Of a stretch of 64,000 bases of DNA, positions 8,141-18,750 are shown one piece after another. The translations under genes were made by a program, and so were the position numbers. Location: the NCBI RefSeq assembly GCF_017873135.1, contig NZ_JAGGJV010000001.1, positions 62,001 through 126,000 of the forward strand. Direction: 5' to 3'. Each line of letters begins with the position of its first letter. Position 1 is the first letter of the stretch. A model generated the notes under the pieces. The model did not search any database, was not told the DNA's origin, and saw nothing but the letters and a program-made list of their open reading frames with translations. This stretch comes from Rhizobium herbae. GTDB taxonomy: Bacteria; Pseudomonadota; Alphaproteobacteria; Rhizobiales; Rhizobiaceae.

Positions 8141-9147
8141 AACATATCATTTTCGGCGGTGACGGTTTCGTCGGCCGTCATCTGGCCGAACGCCTCGTAC
8201 AGGATGGCGAAGAAGTCCTCGTCGCCGATATCGCCAAGTCCGATCTGCCGCATTATGCCCGCGCCCGTTTCGTCCACTGCGACGTGACCAATCCGGACGA
8301 TGTGATGAAGGTCGAGATCGGCCCGGACGACATGGTCTACAACATGGCGGCCAAGATGCTGTCGCCGTTGCAGGTGCGCGCCAAGCGCTGGGAGTTCTTC
8401 TGGCCGGTCAACTACTACGGTGCCGAGAACATCATGAAGGCGACGGCACGCTCCGGCGCCAACCGGCTGGTGCAGTTCACCACCGACATGATCTACGGCC
8501 ACACGATCATGTCGCCGCAGACCGAAGAGCATCCGGCAAAGCCGCTCGGCGAATACGGCAAGTCGAAATGGGCAACAGAGCAGCTGGCCGTCGAATGGCG
8601 CAAGCAGGGCATGAACATCTCGATCTTCCGCCCGCGCCTGATCATCGGCCCCGGCCGCCTCGGCATTCTGGAAAAGCTGTTCAAGCTGATCGACGCCAAC
8701 CTGCCGGTGCCGATGATCGGCTCGGGCAAGAACCCGTACCAGTTCATCTCGGTGTTCGACTGCGCCGAGGCGGCCCGCCTTGCCTGGAAGGGCGGCGTGC
8801 CGAACGAGGCCTACAATCTCGGTTCCGACAATCCGCCGTCGGTGAAGAAGCTGCTCGGCGACCTGATCGTCCATGCCGGCTCGAAGTCGTTCCTGCTGCC
8901 GACGCCCGCCTTTGCGGTCAAGGCGACGCTGGCCGCCTTCGACTTCATCAACATGCCGATCATGGATCCGGAACAGTACCTGATCGCCGACGAGATGTGC
9001 ATCCGCGAAACCGGCAAGCTGAAAAGCGAACTCGGCTGGAAGGCTGAGTACAATGACGGCGCCATGCTGATCGCCGCCTATGACGAATACCGCGCCAAGA
9101 AGGCCGGCAAGGCCTACGCAAACACATCCGCCGTACCGGCCGAATGA
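8137..9147 (+). CDS. Extended SDR NAD(P)-dependent epimerase/reductase
   Basis: Extended short-chain dehydrogenase, 336 residues, soluble. It has the Rossmann motif GGDGFVG at the N-terminus, an acidic residue at the end of beta2 (VADIAKSD), a TTDMIYG segment with the catalytic Thr/Ser position, and YGKSK (Tyr about 140, Lys about 144). RPRLIIGPGR and FISVFDCAEAARL are typical of sugar epimerases. It overlaps the transporter gene by ATGA. In the operon it could reduce or epimerise the keto-sugar made by the DprE1-like oxidase, replacing DprE2, which belongs to the classical SDR family. That role is inference; a nucleotide-sugar substrate is possible too. Confidence 0.8.
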   Translation: MKHIIFGGDGFVGRHLAERLVQDGEEVLVADIAKSDLPHYARARFVHCDVTNPDDVMKVEIGPDDMVYNMAAKMLSPLQVRAKRWEFFWPVNYYGAENIMKATARSGANRLVQFTTDMIYGHTIMSPQTEEHPAKPLGEYGKSKWATEQLAVEWRKQGMNISIFRPRLIIGPGRLGILEKLFKLIDANLPVPMIGSGKNPYQFISVFDCAEAARLAWKGGVPNEAYNLGSDNPPSVKKLLGDLIVHAGSKSFLLPTPAFAVKATLAAFDFINMPIMDPEQYLIADEMCIRETGKLKSELGWKAEYNDGAMLIAAYDEYRAKKAGKAYANTSAVPAE

Positions 9148-9164
9148 ACCAGGGGACAACGACA

Positions 9165-10631
9165 ATGCTCGACAAAACGCAACGCGTCGCCATCGACGCG
9201 CCCGCCCTTGATGCCCCCGTTCTTGCCGGCGGCATCACCAAGCCTGACCTGATCACCGTCGAACAGGCCAAGGCCATGAGCCTTGCCGACATGACGACGC
9301 TGTTCAAGGATCACCTCAATCCGGGCCAGCTTCATTTCATGAAGCTGCTCGGCTTCAACAAGGTGAAGGTCGAAAGCGCCGAGGGCATGTATTACATCGA
9401 CCAGAATGGCCGCAAGATCCTCGATTTCTTCGGCGGCTTCGGCTCGCTCGCCTTCGGCCATAACCATCCCCGCATCCTGTCGGCGCGCAAGAAATTCCAG
9501 GACGAGAACCGCCACGAGATCGCCATCGCCTTCCTCAGTCAATATGCGGCGGCGCTCGCCAAGAACCTTGCGACGATCGCCCCCGGCGATCTCGACATGG
9601 TGTTCCTCGGTTCCTCCGGTTCTGAAGCCATGGAAGCTGCCCTGAAGGTGGCCGAACGCGCCGCCGGTCCGAAGCGTCCGCGCATCGTCTATGCCGAGAA
9701 TTCCTTCCACGGCAAAACCAAGGGCGTCCTGTCGATCACCGACGGCCCGCTCTATCGCGGTGAGTTCAAGCTGCTCGACAACAACGTCAAGGTTCCCTTC
9801 GGCGATATCGATGCCATCCGCAACGCCTTCGAGCGCGATCCGACCATCGGCGTGCTGGTTCTCGAAACCATCCAGGGCGGCGGCGGCATCGTCCAGGCAT
9901 CGCCGGAGTTCTGGCGCGAGGTCCGCGCGCTCTGCGACAAGCACGGCGTCATCTGGGTTGCCGACGAGGTCCAGTGCGGCATGGGCCGGTCCGGCCGCTT
10001 CTTCGCCTTCGAACATGCCGGCGTCGTTCCGGATGTCACGGCGCTCGCCAAGTCGCTCGGCGGCGGCAAGTCGGCCATGGCGGCGATGATCGCCAGGCGC
10101 GATGTCTACATGAAGGCCTATGGCACCAAGAACACGGCGATGATCCACGCGCATGCGACCTTCGGCGGCATCGGCGAGGCCTGTATCACTGCGATCGAAG
10201 GCCTCAACATCATGTATGACGAGGACCTGATCGAAAACGCCGCCGTGCAGGGCGAGTATCTGCTGGAACGCCTGAATGCGCTGAAGGCGAAATATCCGAA
10301 GATCATCAAGGATGTTCGCGGCCAGGGCCTGATGGTGGGCCTCGAATTCCAGGATTTCAGCCAGACCCTGCCGATGGTCCTGCGCCCCGTCGTCTCGGTT
10401 CTCGACGACAAGCTGAAGGGATCGCTGTCCGGCTTTATCGGCGCACTTCTCCTGCGCGACTATGACACGCTCGTTGCCTTCACCGAGTACAATCGCAACG
10501 TCATCCGGCTCGAGCCGCCGCTGATCTGCGAGCGCCAGCATGTCGACCAGTTCGTCGATGCGCTCGACGATCTTCTCGGTCGCGGCATCATCCGCATCGT
10601 CAAGGATTTCGTCGGCAGCCAGATCGGCTGA
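9165..10631 (+). CDS. Class III PLP-dependent aminotransferase
   Basis: A 488-residue class III (ornithine/omega) aminotransferase. It shows GSSGSEAMEAALK (PLP-phosphate site), ENSFHGKT, VADEVQCGMGRSGRFF (Asp near 267 binds the pyridine N) and LAKSLGGGK with the Schiff-base Lys near 296. Before the fold is a 30-40-residue extension. AGGGGA about 8 bases upstream supports the ATG at 9165; an ATG at 9144 would overlap the SDR stop and is a fair alternative. It is the last gene of the operon, ending at a strong terminator. An amine transfer onto a keto-pentose on a lipid carrier is suggested only by context. Class III enzymes more often act on amino acids or polyamines. Confidence 0.85.
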   Translation: MLDKTQRVAIDAPALDAPVLAGGITKPDLITVEQAKAMSLADMTTLFKDHLNPGQLHFMKLLGFNKVKVESAEGMYYIDQNGRKILDFFGGFGSLAFGHNHPRILSARKKFQDENRHEIAIAFLSQYAAALAKNLATIAPGDLDMVFLGSSGSEAMEAALKVAERAAGPKRPRIVYAENSFHGKTKGVLSITDGPLYRGEFKLLDNNVKVPFGDIDAIRNAFERDPTIGVLVLETIQGGGGIVQASPEFWREVRALCDKHGVIWVADEVQCGMGRSGRFFAFEHAGVVPDVTALAKSLGGGKSAMAAMIARRDVYMKAYGTKNTAMIHAHATFGGIGEACITAIEGLNIMYDEDLIENAAVQGEYLLERLNALKAKYPKIIKDVRGQGLMVGLEFQDFSQTLPMVLRPVVSVLDDKLKGSLSGFIGALLLRDYDTLVAFTEYNRNVIRLEPPLICERQHVDQFVDALDDLLGRGIIRIVKDFVGSQIG

Positions 10632-10643
10632 TCGTCATTTGAA

Positions 10644-10680
10644 AAAGAGGGCACGGCGTCGCAAACGCCGTGCCCTCTTT
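10644..10680. terminator. Bidirectional intrinsic terminator
   Basis: A perfect 16-bp stem (10644-10659 with 10665-10680) and a 5-base loop, flanked by A-run and T-run, so it works in both directions. It closes the five-gene operon on the plus strand and the YceI/cytochrome b561 pair on the minus strand. Confidence 0.95.
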
Positions 10681-10702
10681 GATTCCCGTCTGTGTTTGGC
10701 TG

Positions 10703-11296
10703 CTAGTGTTTTTGTCCGTTCACGATCATGTCGAACTGCACGATGTTGGAGTAGATCGGTATGCCGACCGACATGTCGTAGCGGGTGCGATAGATGCCGC
10801 CCTGGATGTGGAAGCTGATGACGCTCCGGTTCCATTTTGTCAGCTTCGCTTCGAAATGTTCGGTTCTGGTCGTACCCTTTGCCGTCAGAATGCCCTCGAT
10901 CTCGGCCGTGTCGTCGCCCGTTTGGGTGATTTTCGTCGATCGGAAGGTGATTTTCGGATGGTTTTCCGTATCGAAGACGGCGCTGGAGCGCAGGAAGTTC
11001 TCGATGCGGGGTTCTCCTGTCTGCACCGTTTCGGGGAACAGCGCGAATTGGACGACGGACCGGCTTATGTCCTGGCCATCCAGCTGGAAGGTGCCGGAAA
11101 ACCTGCCGAACTTTCCGGAAATGCCGCCGCCGCCGACCTGGCCGACCGAGAAATTGATCTGCGAGGATCCGTCGATGTCATAGCGCCCCGCCGCATCGTC
11201 GAGACTGGGGGCCTTTGCCAGCGATGCGGTCGGCTGGAGCGAAAACCCGGCCAGCATCACGGCGGCTGCGAAGACGAAGGGGAAACGTAGGGGCAT
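10703..11296 (-). CDS. YceI-family periplasmic lipocalin-like protein
   Basis: A 197-residue exported protein with a signal peptide (hydrophobic residues about 6-27, ending ASLAKA). The mature part is the YceI beta-barrel: YDIDGSSQINFSVGQ at its start, FGRFSGTFQLDG, VFDTENHPKITFRST, and a C-terminal VGIPIYSNIVQFDMIV. YceI proteins bind long isoprenoid lipids such as polyprenyl or ubiquinone in known structures. It sits 63 bases after a cytochrome b561 gene on the same strand, the common pairing. The neighbouring operon handles polyprenyl lipids, but it is on the other strand and this may be chance. Confidence 0.9.
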   Translation of the reverse strand: MPLRFPFVFAAAVMLAGFSLQPTASLAKAPSLDDAAGRYDIDGSSQINFSVGQVGGGGISGKFGRFSGTFQLDGQDISRSVVQFALFPETVQTGEPRIENFLRSSAVFDTENHPKITFRSTKITQTGDDTAEIEGILTAKGTTRTEHFEAKLTKWNRSVISFHIQGGIYRTRYDMSVGIPIYSNIVQFDMIVNGQKH

Positions 11297-11359
11297 GGGC
11301 GTTCTTTCCGGTTGCTTGGGTCCTGTTGCCGTGTGACGCAGAATGCCGCCGGAATATTC

Positions 11360-11926
11360 CTATCGTTCGCGCCGTTCGTTTCGCAGCATGCGCAGCAGGA
11401 CCGTGTCCCGTCGCAGGAAGTGGTGGTAGAGGGCTGCGGCCGCATGCAGCAGGACGAGAGCTGCCAGGCCGTAAGCGAGGATTGCGTGCGCATTTGTCCA
11501 GAACGCCTCGGCGCCGGCTGATTTTTCCATCGGCAGATGCGGAATGACCATGCGGTTGAAGAAGAAGGTCGGGATGCCCAGCGTCGAGGTCGAGGCCAGT
11601 GCCCATCCGGCCATCGGGACAGTGATGGTCAGGCCGACGAGCAGCCAGTGGGTGATGGTGCTGGCGCGCTTCTCGAACGCGGAGAGACCGGCGACCGGCG
11701 CCGGATGTGCGTTGGCCAGCCACCAGATGACCCGGATGGCGGAGAGGGCCAGCGCTGTGAAGCCGAACGACTTGTGCCATTGAAAGAGGTCGAATTGCAG
11801 CGCCGGATCGATATCCGGCCGCGTCATCACATAGCCGAGTACGATCAGTCCGATGATGAGAAGAGCAATGCTCCAATGCAGGGCGATCGTGCCCCATCCA
11901 AAAGCGTCCCGCCTGTTGCGCAGCAT
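11360..11926 (-). CDS. Cytochrome b561-family membrane protein
   Basis: A 188-residue inner-membrane dihaem b-type cytochrome of the prokaryotic b561 (YodB/CybB) type. Four hydrophobic segments carry the likely haem histidines: WGTIALHWSIALL (helix 1), LFQWHKSFGF (helix 2), STITHWLLVGLT (helix 3) and FWTNAHAILAY/LLHAAAALYHHF (helix 4). It would pass electrons from quinol to a periplasmic acceptor; the acceptor is unknown. The ATG at 11926 has GGGGAG six bases upstream and is preferred to an in-frame start at 11983. Cotranscribed with the YceI gene. Confidence 0.88.
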   Translation of the reverse strand: MLRNRRDAFGWGTIALHWSIALLIIGLIVLGYVMTRPDIDPALQFDLFQWHKSFGFTALALSAIRVIWWLANAHPAPVAGLSAFEKRASTITHWLLVGLTITVPMAGWALASTSTLGIPTFFFNRMVIPHLPMEKSAGAEAFWTNAHAILAYGLAALVLLHAAAALYHHFLRRDTVLLRMLRNERRER

Positions 11927-12095
11927 GAAGGTCTCCCCGGTAGGTTCGGAATAAATCATTCTCGCTTGGACGCGTTTGAACAAGCATTTAGTCCCTCACG
12001 CTTTCGCGATGGCTGCTGCCGGACGCGCTTTTCTTTGTCCGGCTTATTTGCTAGGGCCTAGCCTGGGAAAAGGACAACACCCTTGAGGAGACGAT

Positions 12096-12866
12096 ATGAC
12101 GCCCGAAGTCAGGCCGCTTGTTGCTGGAAACTGGAAAATGAACGGTCTGCGGGCTTCGCTCGACCAGATCAAGGCGATGGCTGATGGCGTCAAGGGAAGT
12201 CTTTCAGAGAAGGTCGAAACGCTGATCTGCCCGCCGGCGACGCTGCTTTATGTGGCGACGGCGCTCTGCGACGACAGCCCGTTGCTGATCGGCGGGCAGG
12301 ATTGCCACGAGAAAGTCTCCGGCGCCCATACCGGCGACGTCTCGGCTGAAATGATCGCGGATTGCTTCGGCACCCACGTCATCGTCGGCCATTCCGAGCG
12401 CCGCACCGACCACAAGGAGACCGACGCCCTGGTGCGCGCCAAGGCCGAAGCCGCCTTTGCTGCCGATCTCATCGCCATCATCTGCATCGGCGAGACCGGC
12501 GACGAGCGCAAGGCGGGCCAGACGCTGGACGTGCTGAAGCGCCAGCTGGCGGGCTCCATTCCCGACAGCGCCACCGCTGAAAACACCGTCATCGCCTATG
12601 AGCCGGTCTGGGCGATCGGCACCGGCCTGACGCCGACAGCGGCCGATGTCGAGGAAGCCCATGCCTTCCAGCGCAGGGAGCTGGTTGAGCGCTTCGGCGC
12701 TGTCGGCGGCAAGATGCGCATTCTCTACGGCGGGTCCGTCAAGCCGGGCAACGCGAAGGAATTGATGGGTGTTGCCAATGTCGACGGCGCGCTGATCGGC
12801 GGCGCGAGCTTGAAAGCCGACGACTTCCTCGCCATCTACCGGGCGTATGAAGAATTGACGGCCTAA
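12096..12866 (+). CDS. tpiA: Triosephosphate isomerase
   Basis: Glycolytic/gluconeogenic isomerase interconverting DHAP and glyceraldehyde 3-phosphate; 256 residues, normal length. The catalytic set is complete: Lys14 in GNWKMNG, His in VIVGHSERR (about 101), and Glu in [11 protein letters not shown] (about 170). The phosphate loop is [10 protein letters not shown], followed by [17 protein letters not shown] lies just upstream of the ATG. A 13-base palindrome (GCTAGG-G-CCTAGC) sits about 40 bases before the start. Followed by secG, an order common in rhizobia. Confidence 0.97.
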   Translation: MTPEVRPLVAGNWKMNGLRASLDQIKAMADGVKGSLSEKVETLICPPATLLYVATALCDDSPLLIGGQDCHEKVSGAHTGDVSAEMIADCFGTHVIVGHSERRTDHKETDALVRAKAEAAFAADLIAIICIGETGDERKAGQTLDVLKRQLAGSIPDSATAENTVIAYEPVWAIGTGLTPTAADVEEAHAFQRRELVERFGAVGGKMRILYGGSVKPGNAKELMGVANVDGALIGGASLKADDFLAIYRAYEELTA

Positions 12867-13073
12867 GTCGACGCGCGGCGCTGTAGGGGCTTTTAATGCG
12901 CGGTGGCTTGGTATATGCAGCCGCCAACACTAATCTTTGCCGCGTGGAGCGGACGCTGAAACTTGCCTTGGCAATGTCGTTGCGTTTCCCATGCCGGACG
13001 ATCACTCGATCGCGTGTCTGGTCCTGGCTTTCCCAAGCCGGACAGGGCGTGGTCTAAGGCAGGACTGGACAAA

Positions 13074-13553
13074 ATGCAGACCGTATTGCTTGTCATCTAT
13101 CTCATGGTTGTGCTGGCGCTGATCGGCGTCGTGCTCATTCAGCGTTCCGAAGGCGGCGGCCTCGGCATCGGCGGCGGCTCGGGCTTCATGTCCGCCCGCG
13201 GAACGGCCAATGCGCTGACCCGCACCACGGCGATCCTTGCGGCCCTGTTCTTCGTTCTGGCGCTTGGCATGGGCATTCTTGCCCGCTACCAGCCGAATGC
13301 GACCGACGTTCTCGACCGCATCCCCGGCACGACCAACAACGGCAAGGGTATTCTCGATTCGCTCGGCGGCGGCACGACACCGCCTGCTGGTGAGACGCCT
13401 GCCCAGACGCCGACACAGTCCGGCACCAACACGCAGACCCCTGCAACGACGACGACCCAGACCCCGGCAACCGAGACGCCTGCAACGCAGACGCCGGCCA
13501 CGACCGAGACCAAGCCCGCGACATCGGGCTCGGACGTTCCAAGCGGCCAGTAA
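13074..13553 (+). CDS. secG: Preprotein translocase subunit SecG
   Basis: Auxiliary subunit of the SecYEG channel. The 159-residue protein has the two SecG membrane helices (residues 2-22 and about 53-72) joined by the conserved loop QRSEGGGLGIGGGSGF. The tail from about residue 95 is a long Thr/Pro/Ala-rich, low-complexity repeat (ETPAQTP, TQTPATET and similar), which is common in alphaproteobacterial SecG but absent from the E. coli protein. The start at 13074 gives MQTVLLVIYLM. A strong terminator follows, separating it from pyrG. Confidence 0.95.
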   Translation: MQTVLLVIYLMVVLALIGVVLIQRSEGGGLGIGGGSGFMSARGTANALTRTTAILAALFFVLALGMGILARYQPNATDVLDRIPGTTNNGKGILDSLGGGTTPPAGETPAQTPTQSGTNTQTPATTTTQTPATETPATQTPATTETKPATSGSDVPSGQ

Positions 13554-13574
13554 GGTCACGCGCAGATATAATCG

Positions 13575-13608
13575 CCGGCGGAAGCCAGTCTTCCGCCGGT
13601 TTTCTTTT
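13575..13608 (+). terminator. Intrinsic terminator after secG
   Basis: Perfect 10-bp stem CCGGCGGAAG (13575-13584) with 13590-13599, loop CCAGT, followed by a T-rich run. Separates secG from pyrG. Confidence 0.93.
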
Positions 13609-13637
13609 GTTTGAATTCCGGCTGCCCGAACTTTTGA

Positions 13638-15335
<1,698 letters not shown>

Positions 15336-15397
15336 GAAAGACGCAAGGGCGACGACAACATCCGGCCCCGCCTTGACTGTCGAACATTGATAATCGC

Positions 15398-15436
15398 AAA
15401 AACGCCCGCGGAAGTTAGACTTTTGCGGGCGTTTTT
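15398..15436 (+). terminator. Intrinsic terminator after pyrG
   Basis: AAAAACGCCCGC (15398-15409) pairs with GCGGGCGTTTTT (15425-15436), with T-run. It can serve pyrG on the plus strand and, being A-flanked, the CheW gene on the minus strand. Confidence 0.92.
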
Positions 15437-15508
15437 TATGATGGAAACGTCCCGCGGTGTGGATCGGTGCCGACCCTCCGGGGGCTTGAGAGAATTGGCG
15501 GCGGCGTA

Positions 15509-16006
15509 TTACGCCGCGGCCATCTTGGTCGCCGCCATGTTTTGCGTCTCGCTTGCTTCGAACATGCGTTCCAGGTTGAGAAAGCAGATCATGCCGTCTG
15601 GTTGCGCGATAATGCCATCGGCGTAACGTCTGCCGCTGGAAACGCTGATATCGGGAACAGGTTGAAGAAGGCTGGCGGAGATTGTCAGAATGTCCGAGAC
15701 CCTGTCGACGACCAGACCCATGGCCATGCCATAAACCTCGGCCACGACGATGGCGCTGCGTTCGTTGGGCTCCGTGCTTCTCATGCCGAGCTTGTTGGCA
15801 AGATCGACGATCGGGATGACCGTCCCGCGCAGGTTCATGACGCCGATGACATCGGCGGGCGCATGAGGGATCGGCGTTGCCGGACCCCATCCGCGAATTT
15901 CGCGGATGGTAGTCGTGCGGACACAGAATTCCTGGTCGTGCAGCCGAAAGGCGATGATCTCAAGTGTTTCACCGTTGTTCGCGGGCGAGTTGACAACAAC
16001 GTTCAT
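15509..16006 (-). CDS. CheW-like chemotaxis coupling protein
   Basis: A single CheW domain of 165 residues that would link a chemoreceptor to the histidine kinase CheA. Typical segments are EIIAFRLHDQEFCVRTTTIREI, APADVIGVMNLRGTVIPIVDL (with the conserved NLRG), and GLVVDRVSDIL. The ATG at 16006 overlaps the TGA of the upstream receptor gene (ATGA), so the two proteins are probably made together. No cheA, cheY or cheR is near; this is an orphan receptor-CheW pair feeding a system elsewhere. The alanine-rich last ten residues are not part of the fold. Confidence 0.92.
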   Translation of the reverse strand: MNVVVNSPANNGETLEIIAFRLHDQEFCVRTTTIREIRGWGPATPIPHAPADVIGVMNLRGTVIPIVDLANKLGMRSTEPNERSAIVVAEVYGMAMGLVVDRVSDILTISASLLQPVPDISVSSGRRYADGIIAQPDGMICFLNLERMFEASETQNMAATKMAAA

Positions 16007-17928
16007 CAAAACTCCTCCCAGCTTTCCTTGACGGCTGCATTTCCGGAAAAGGCCTGGGCCACCTGTCCTGCCATGCGTCTCGCGGGTGATGCGACGGGAC
16101 GGTGATTTCTGCCAGCGGCCATGGCCGATACCGTCTCGCGGAGCGCGCCGCCGAGCTGGAACTGGCCGATGAGTTCGCGCAGGCGTCCTGCCTCGCCGGC
16201 AAGCGTGGCGCTTGCCGCGGTGCTCTCTTCCACCATTGCCGCGTTCTGCTGCGTCACCTGATCCATCTGGTTTACGGCAGTGTTCACTTCGGCAAGACCG
16301 ACCGACTGCTCCTTGGCCGAGGTCGCGATAGCATCCATGTGCTGGTTGACGGTGACGATGTAGCCCTCGATGGTCTTCAGCGCCTCGCCGGTGTCGCTCA
16401 CCAGCTTGACGCCGCTCTGGACTTCGGTCGCCGATGTGCGGATCAGCTCCTTGATCTCTTTGGCAGCCTGGGCGGAGCGCTGTGCGAGTTCGCGTACCTC
16501 CTGGGCAACGACGGCGAACCCCTTGCCGGCATCGCCTGCACGGGCCGCTTCGACGCCGGCATTGAGTGCGAGCAGGTTGGTCTGGAAGGCAATCTCGTCG
16601 ATAACGCCGATGATATTGGAGACCTGGTTCGACGATTGTTCGATCTTGTGCATTGCATTCACGGCGTTGGCGACGACCTTGCCGGATTGGACGGCGCTTT
16701 CGTTGGCCTGAACCGCGACGGTCCGGGCCTCGTCGGCGCGCTTGGAAGAGTTGGATACGTTCGCGGTGATCTGATCGAGTGCGGCTGCCGTCTCCTCAAG
16801 CGAGGCGGCCTGCTGTTCGGTTCGCTTGGAGAGATCTTCGGCCGACTGGCTGATCTCGCGGGTGCCGCTGTCGATCTGGCTCGTGGCGTGGGCGACCGAA
16901 CGCAGCGTGTCGGCAAGCTGTGCCACAGCCGCGTTGAAGTCGGCGCGAAGGCTTTCGAAATCAGGTGCGAAGGCATCGTCGAGCTGGAACGAAAGGTCGC
17001 CGCCGGCCAGATGCTTCAGGCCGCTGGCAAGTCCAGACGTCGCCTGCGCCATCTCCTCGCCACGGATCCGATCTGCGTCGGCCTTGCGCTGGCGTTCTTC
17101 TTCGCTGAGGTTGCGGTTCGCAGCGGCTTCGTCTTCGAGCTTCCTGTTCGCGACTGCATTGGCGCGGAACACTTCGACGGCTGCCGCCATCTCGCCGATC
17201 TCGTCGGCGCGTCCATTATAGGGAATGGCAGAGGCGCTGTCGCCCTCGGCCAGTTTCTTCATCGAAGAGGTAATGATTTCGATCGGCTTGGCGATGCCCG
17301 AAAGCGCGAACCAGATGGAAAGGCCGATGACCGCGGCGCAGAGCCCGATGGCAAGGAAGGTTGTCATCAAGGCCATGTTGTAGACAGCCTGGCTGGCGTT
17401 ATAAGCCTCATCGGCACCTGTCTCGTTGATCGCGACCAGTTTGTCGGATGTTTCAATGATCTTGTCACCGATAGGGGCAACTTCGGAGTAGAGGACCTTT
17501 TTGGCTGCGTCATTCTCGTTGTTGTGCGAAAGAGCAAGAAACGTGTCAGCTTTTGCCATGTAGGCAGCAAATTCGGATCGAAGCTCATCGGTAAATGCGG
17601 TATCCGTTTTTTCGACATCGAGAGCTTCATAGGTGGCGACGTGTTTTATAAATGCCGCCGCGTATTTCTTGACCCGGTCTTCGACCTTTGCGATTTCCGC
17701 TTCATCGGTCTGCAGCACATGGTCGCGCAAGGCAATGCGTAGTGCGGCAGTGCCGGCGGTAATATCCTTCGCCGCCTTGAGACTGGGCATCCAGTTGCCA
17801 GCCAGTTCGCTGACATTTTCATTGATGACCCACAGCCGATCGACCGAATATGCGGCGAAGCCGCCAACGATGAGGCCGACGAGAACAAAAATTCCGATCA
17901 GTGCAGTCTTGATCCTTGGACGGGACAT
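16006..17928 (-). CDS. Methyl-accepting chemotaxis protein with CheR/CheB tether
   Basis: A 640-residue inner-membrane receptor: a first membrane helix (about residues 8-28), a periplasmic helical domain of about 160 residues of four-helix-bundle (4HB_MCP) type, a second helix (about 190-215), a HAMP domain ([19 protein letters not shown]), a second HAMP-like stretch, then the signalling hairpin with the tip [20 protein letters not shown]. The protein ends in WEEF, matching the xWxxF tether pentapeptide that docks CheR and CheB in receptors such as Tar. Start chosen at 17928 (MSRPRIK); an ATG at 17952 is possible. Ligand unknown. Confidence 0.93.
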   Translation of the reverse strand: MSRPRIKTALIGIFVLVGLIVGGFAAYSVDRLWVINENVSELAGNWMPSLKAAKDITAGTAALRIALRDHVLQTDEAEIAKVEDRVKKYAAAFIKHVATYEALDVEKTDTAFTDELRSEFAAYMAKADTFLALSHNNENDAAKKVLYSEVAPIGDKIIETSDKLVAINETGADEAYNASQAVYNMALMTTFLAIGLCAAVIGLSIWFALSGIAKPIEIITSSMKKLAEGDSASAIPYNGRADEIGEMAAAVEVFRANAVANRKLEDEAAANRNLSEEERQRKADADRIRGEEMAQATSGLASGLKHLAGGDLSFQLDDAFAPDFESLRADFNAAVAQLADTLRSVAHATSQIDSGTREISQSAEDLSKRTEQQAASLEETAAALDQITANVSNSSKRADEARTVAVQANESAVQSGKVVANAVNAMHKIEQSSNQVSNIIGVIDEIAFQTNLLALNAGVEAARAGDAGKGFAVVAQEVRELAQRSAQAAKEIKELIRTSATEVQSGVKLVSDTGEALKTIEGYIVTVNQHMDAIATSAKEQSVGLAEVNTAVNQMDQVTQQNAAMVEESTAASATLAGEAGRLRELIGQFQLGGALRETVSAMAAGRNHRPVASPARRMAGQVAQAFSGNAAVKESWEEF

Positions 17929-18252
17929 AATGCAGTTACTCCGAGCAATCATACGCCCTTCGGGGCGATGGGGGAAATTTGCCGAAGAGCAAAATCATTC
18001 TGCCGAAGGCTTCAACGAACGGAATACACTCCGCCCCTGGATCATGCTAAGCAGTACATTTCCTCATCGAAGGACAATGAATACTCTTGAGATGTCATAA
18101 TTTGCCGCGGTTATTTATTTTAAATTAACTTGCTTGAATCGAGGCGAGTAGAAACCCGAAAAATGCGTATTATGCATATCTATGCGCGATGTGGCTATTA
18201 TGTCTTCGTGCTATGCGAGCATTGCCTGAATGCCGGATGGATGAACCGTGAT

Positions 18253-18323
18253 CGGAGGGCACGAGCCATAGCAGCGCTGCCTTCAGGAGTTAGGGCTGTT
18301 GAACGGCGGAGATCGTGCCTCCG
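18253..18323 (+). ncRNA. Candidate structured RNA element A
   Basis: CGGAG (18253-18257) and GCACGA (18259-18264) pair with TCGTGC (18313-18318) and CTCCG (18319-18323): 11 bp with a single bulged G. The enclosed bases contain the self-complementary GCAGCGCTGC and further GCC/GGC arms. No coding signal overlaps. May be a separate RNA or the 5' part of the larger element downstream. Strand is assumed. Confidence 0.35.
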
Positions 18324-18499
18324 GCACCGCTCTGTGCGGCCGCTCCGGTCCGCAATCATAGCGATGCCTTCCGCCCGAAAATTTCATCCCCGTCCATCCC
18401 CGCCTTGCAATCCCGTGTCATGATCCCATCGTTCTGTCACGGATACACCGCAAGACGTTTGCGGCGAGGCAGGGCTGGCGCTCCACGCAAAGCCTCGTG

Positions 18500-18750
18500 G
18501 TCTCAATAAGGAGACCCCGAACGTCAGGCGGACCGGAAGGAGAGCCCCCGGAAAATGGATCCCCCCTGTCCTTCTGGGGCGGGCGCATCTGTGGGATGCA
18601 CATGCCGGGATGAAGGGCGTGACATACCGGAACCGTTGCTGCGCGGCGGAACCGGAGACCTATGGCACGACGATTGTCCCGGGTCAGAGGATCCGGAGTC
18701 GGGGTCTGTAGGGAGGAAAGCTCCCGAGAGAACGCCAAACGGGGCGCTGG
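18500..18750 (+). ncRNA. Candidate large structured RNA B
   Basis: AGACCCCGA (18512-18520) pairs perfectly with TCGGGGTCT (18699-18707) across 178 bases. Inside lie GGATCC (18557-18562) that can pair with GGATCC (18689-18694), a GCATC/GATGC hairpin (18585-18599), and a striking hairpin CCGG-AA-CCGTTGC-TGC-GCGGCGG-AA-CCGG (18627-18655) with a symmetric AA/AA internal loop. Just before is GGTCTC/GAGACC (about 18499-18516, alternative to the outer stem), and after are GGGAG/CTCCC (18711-18725) and GGCGCT-GGAA-AGCGTC with a GNRA loop. Does not match RNase P, tmRNA, SRP or the riboswitch consensus sequences I can recall. Confidence 0.4.

Noticed and set aside
18418..18738. 106-codon minus-strand frame in the structured region
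   Set aside because: Low-complexity Pro/Arg product; the base pairing is better explained as RNA structure, although a decayed gene is not excluded.
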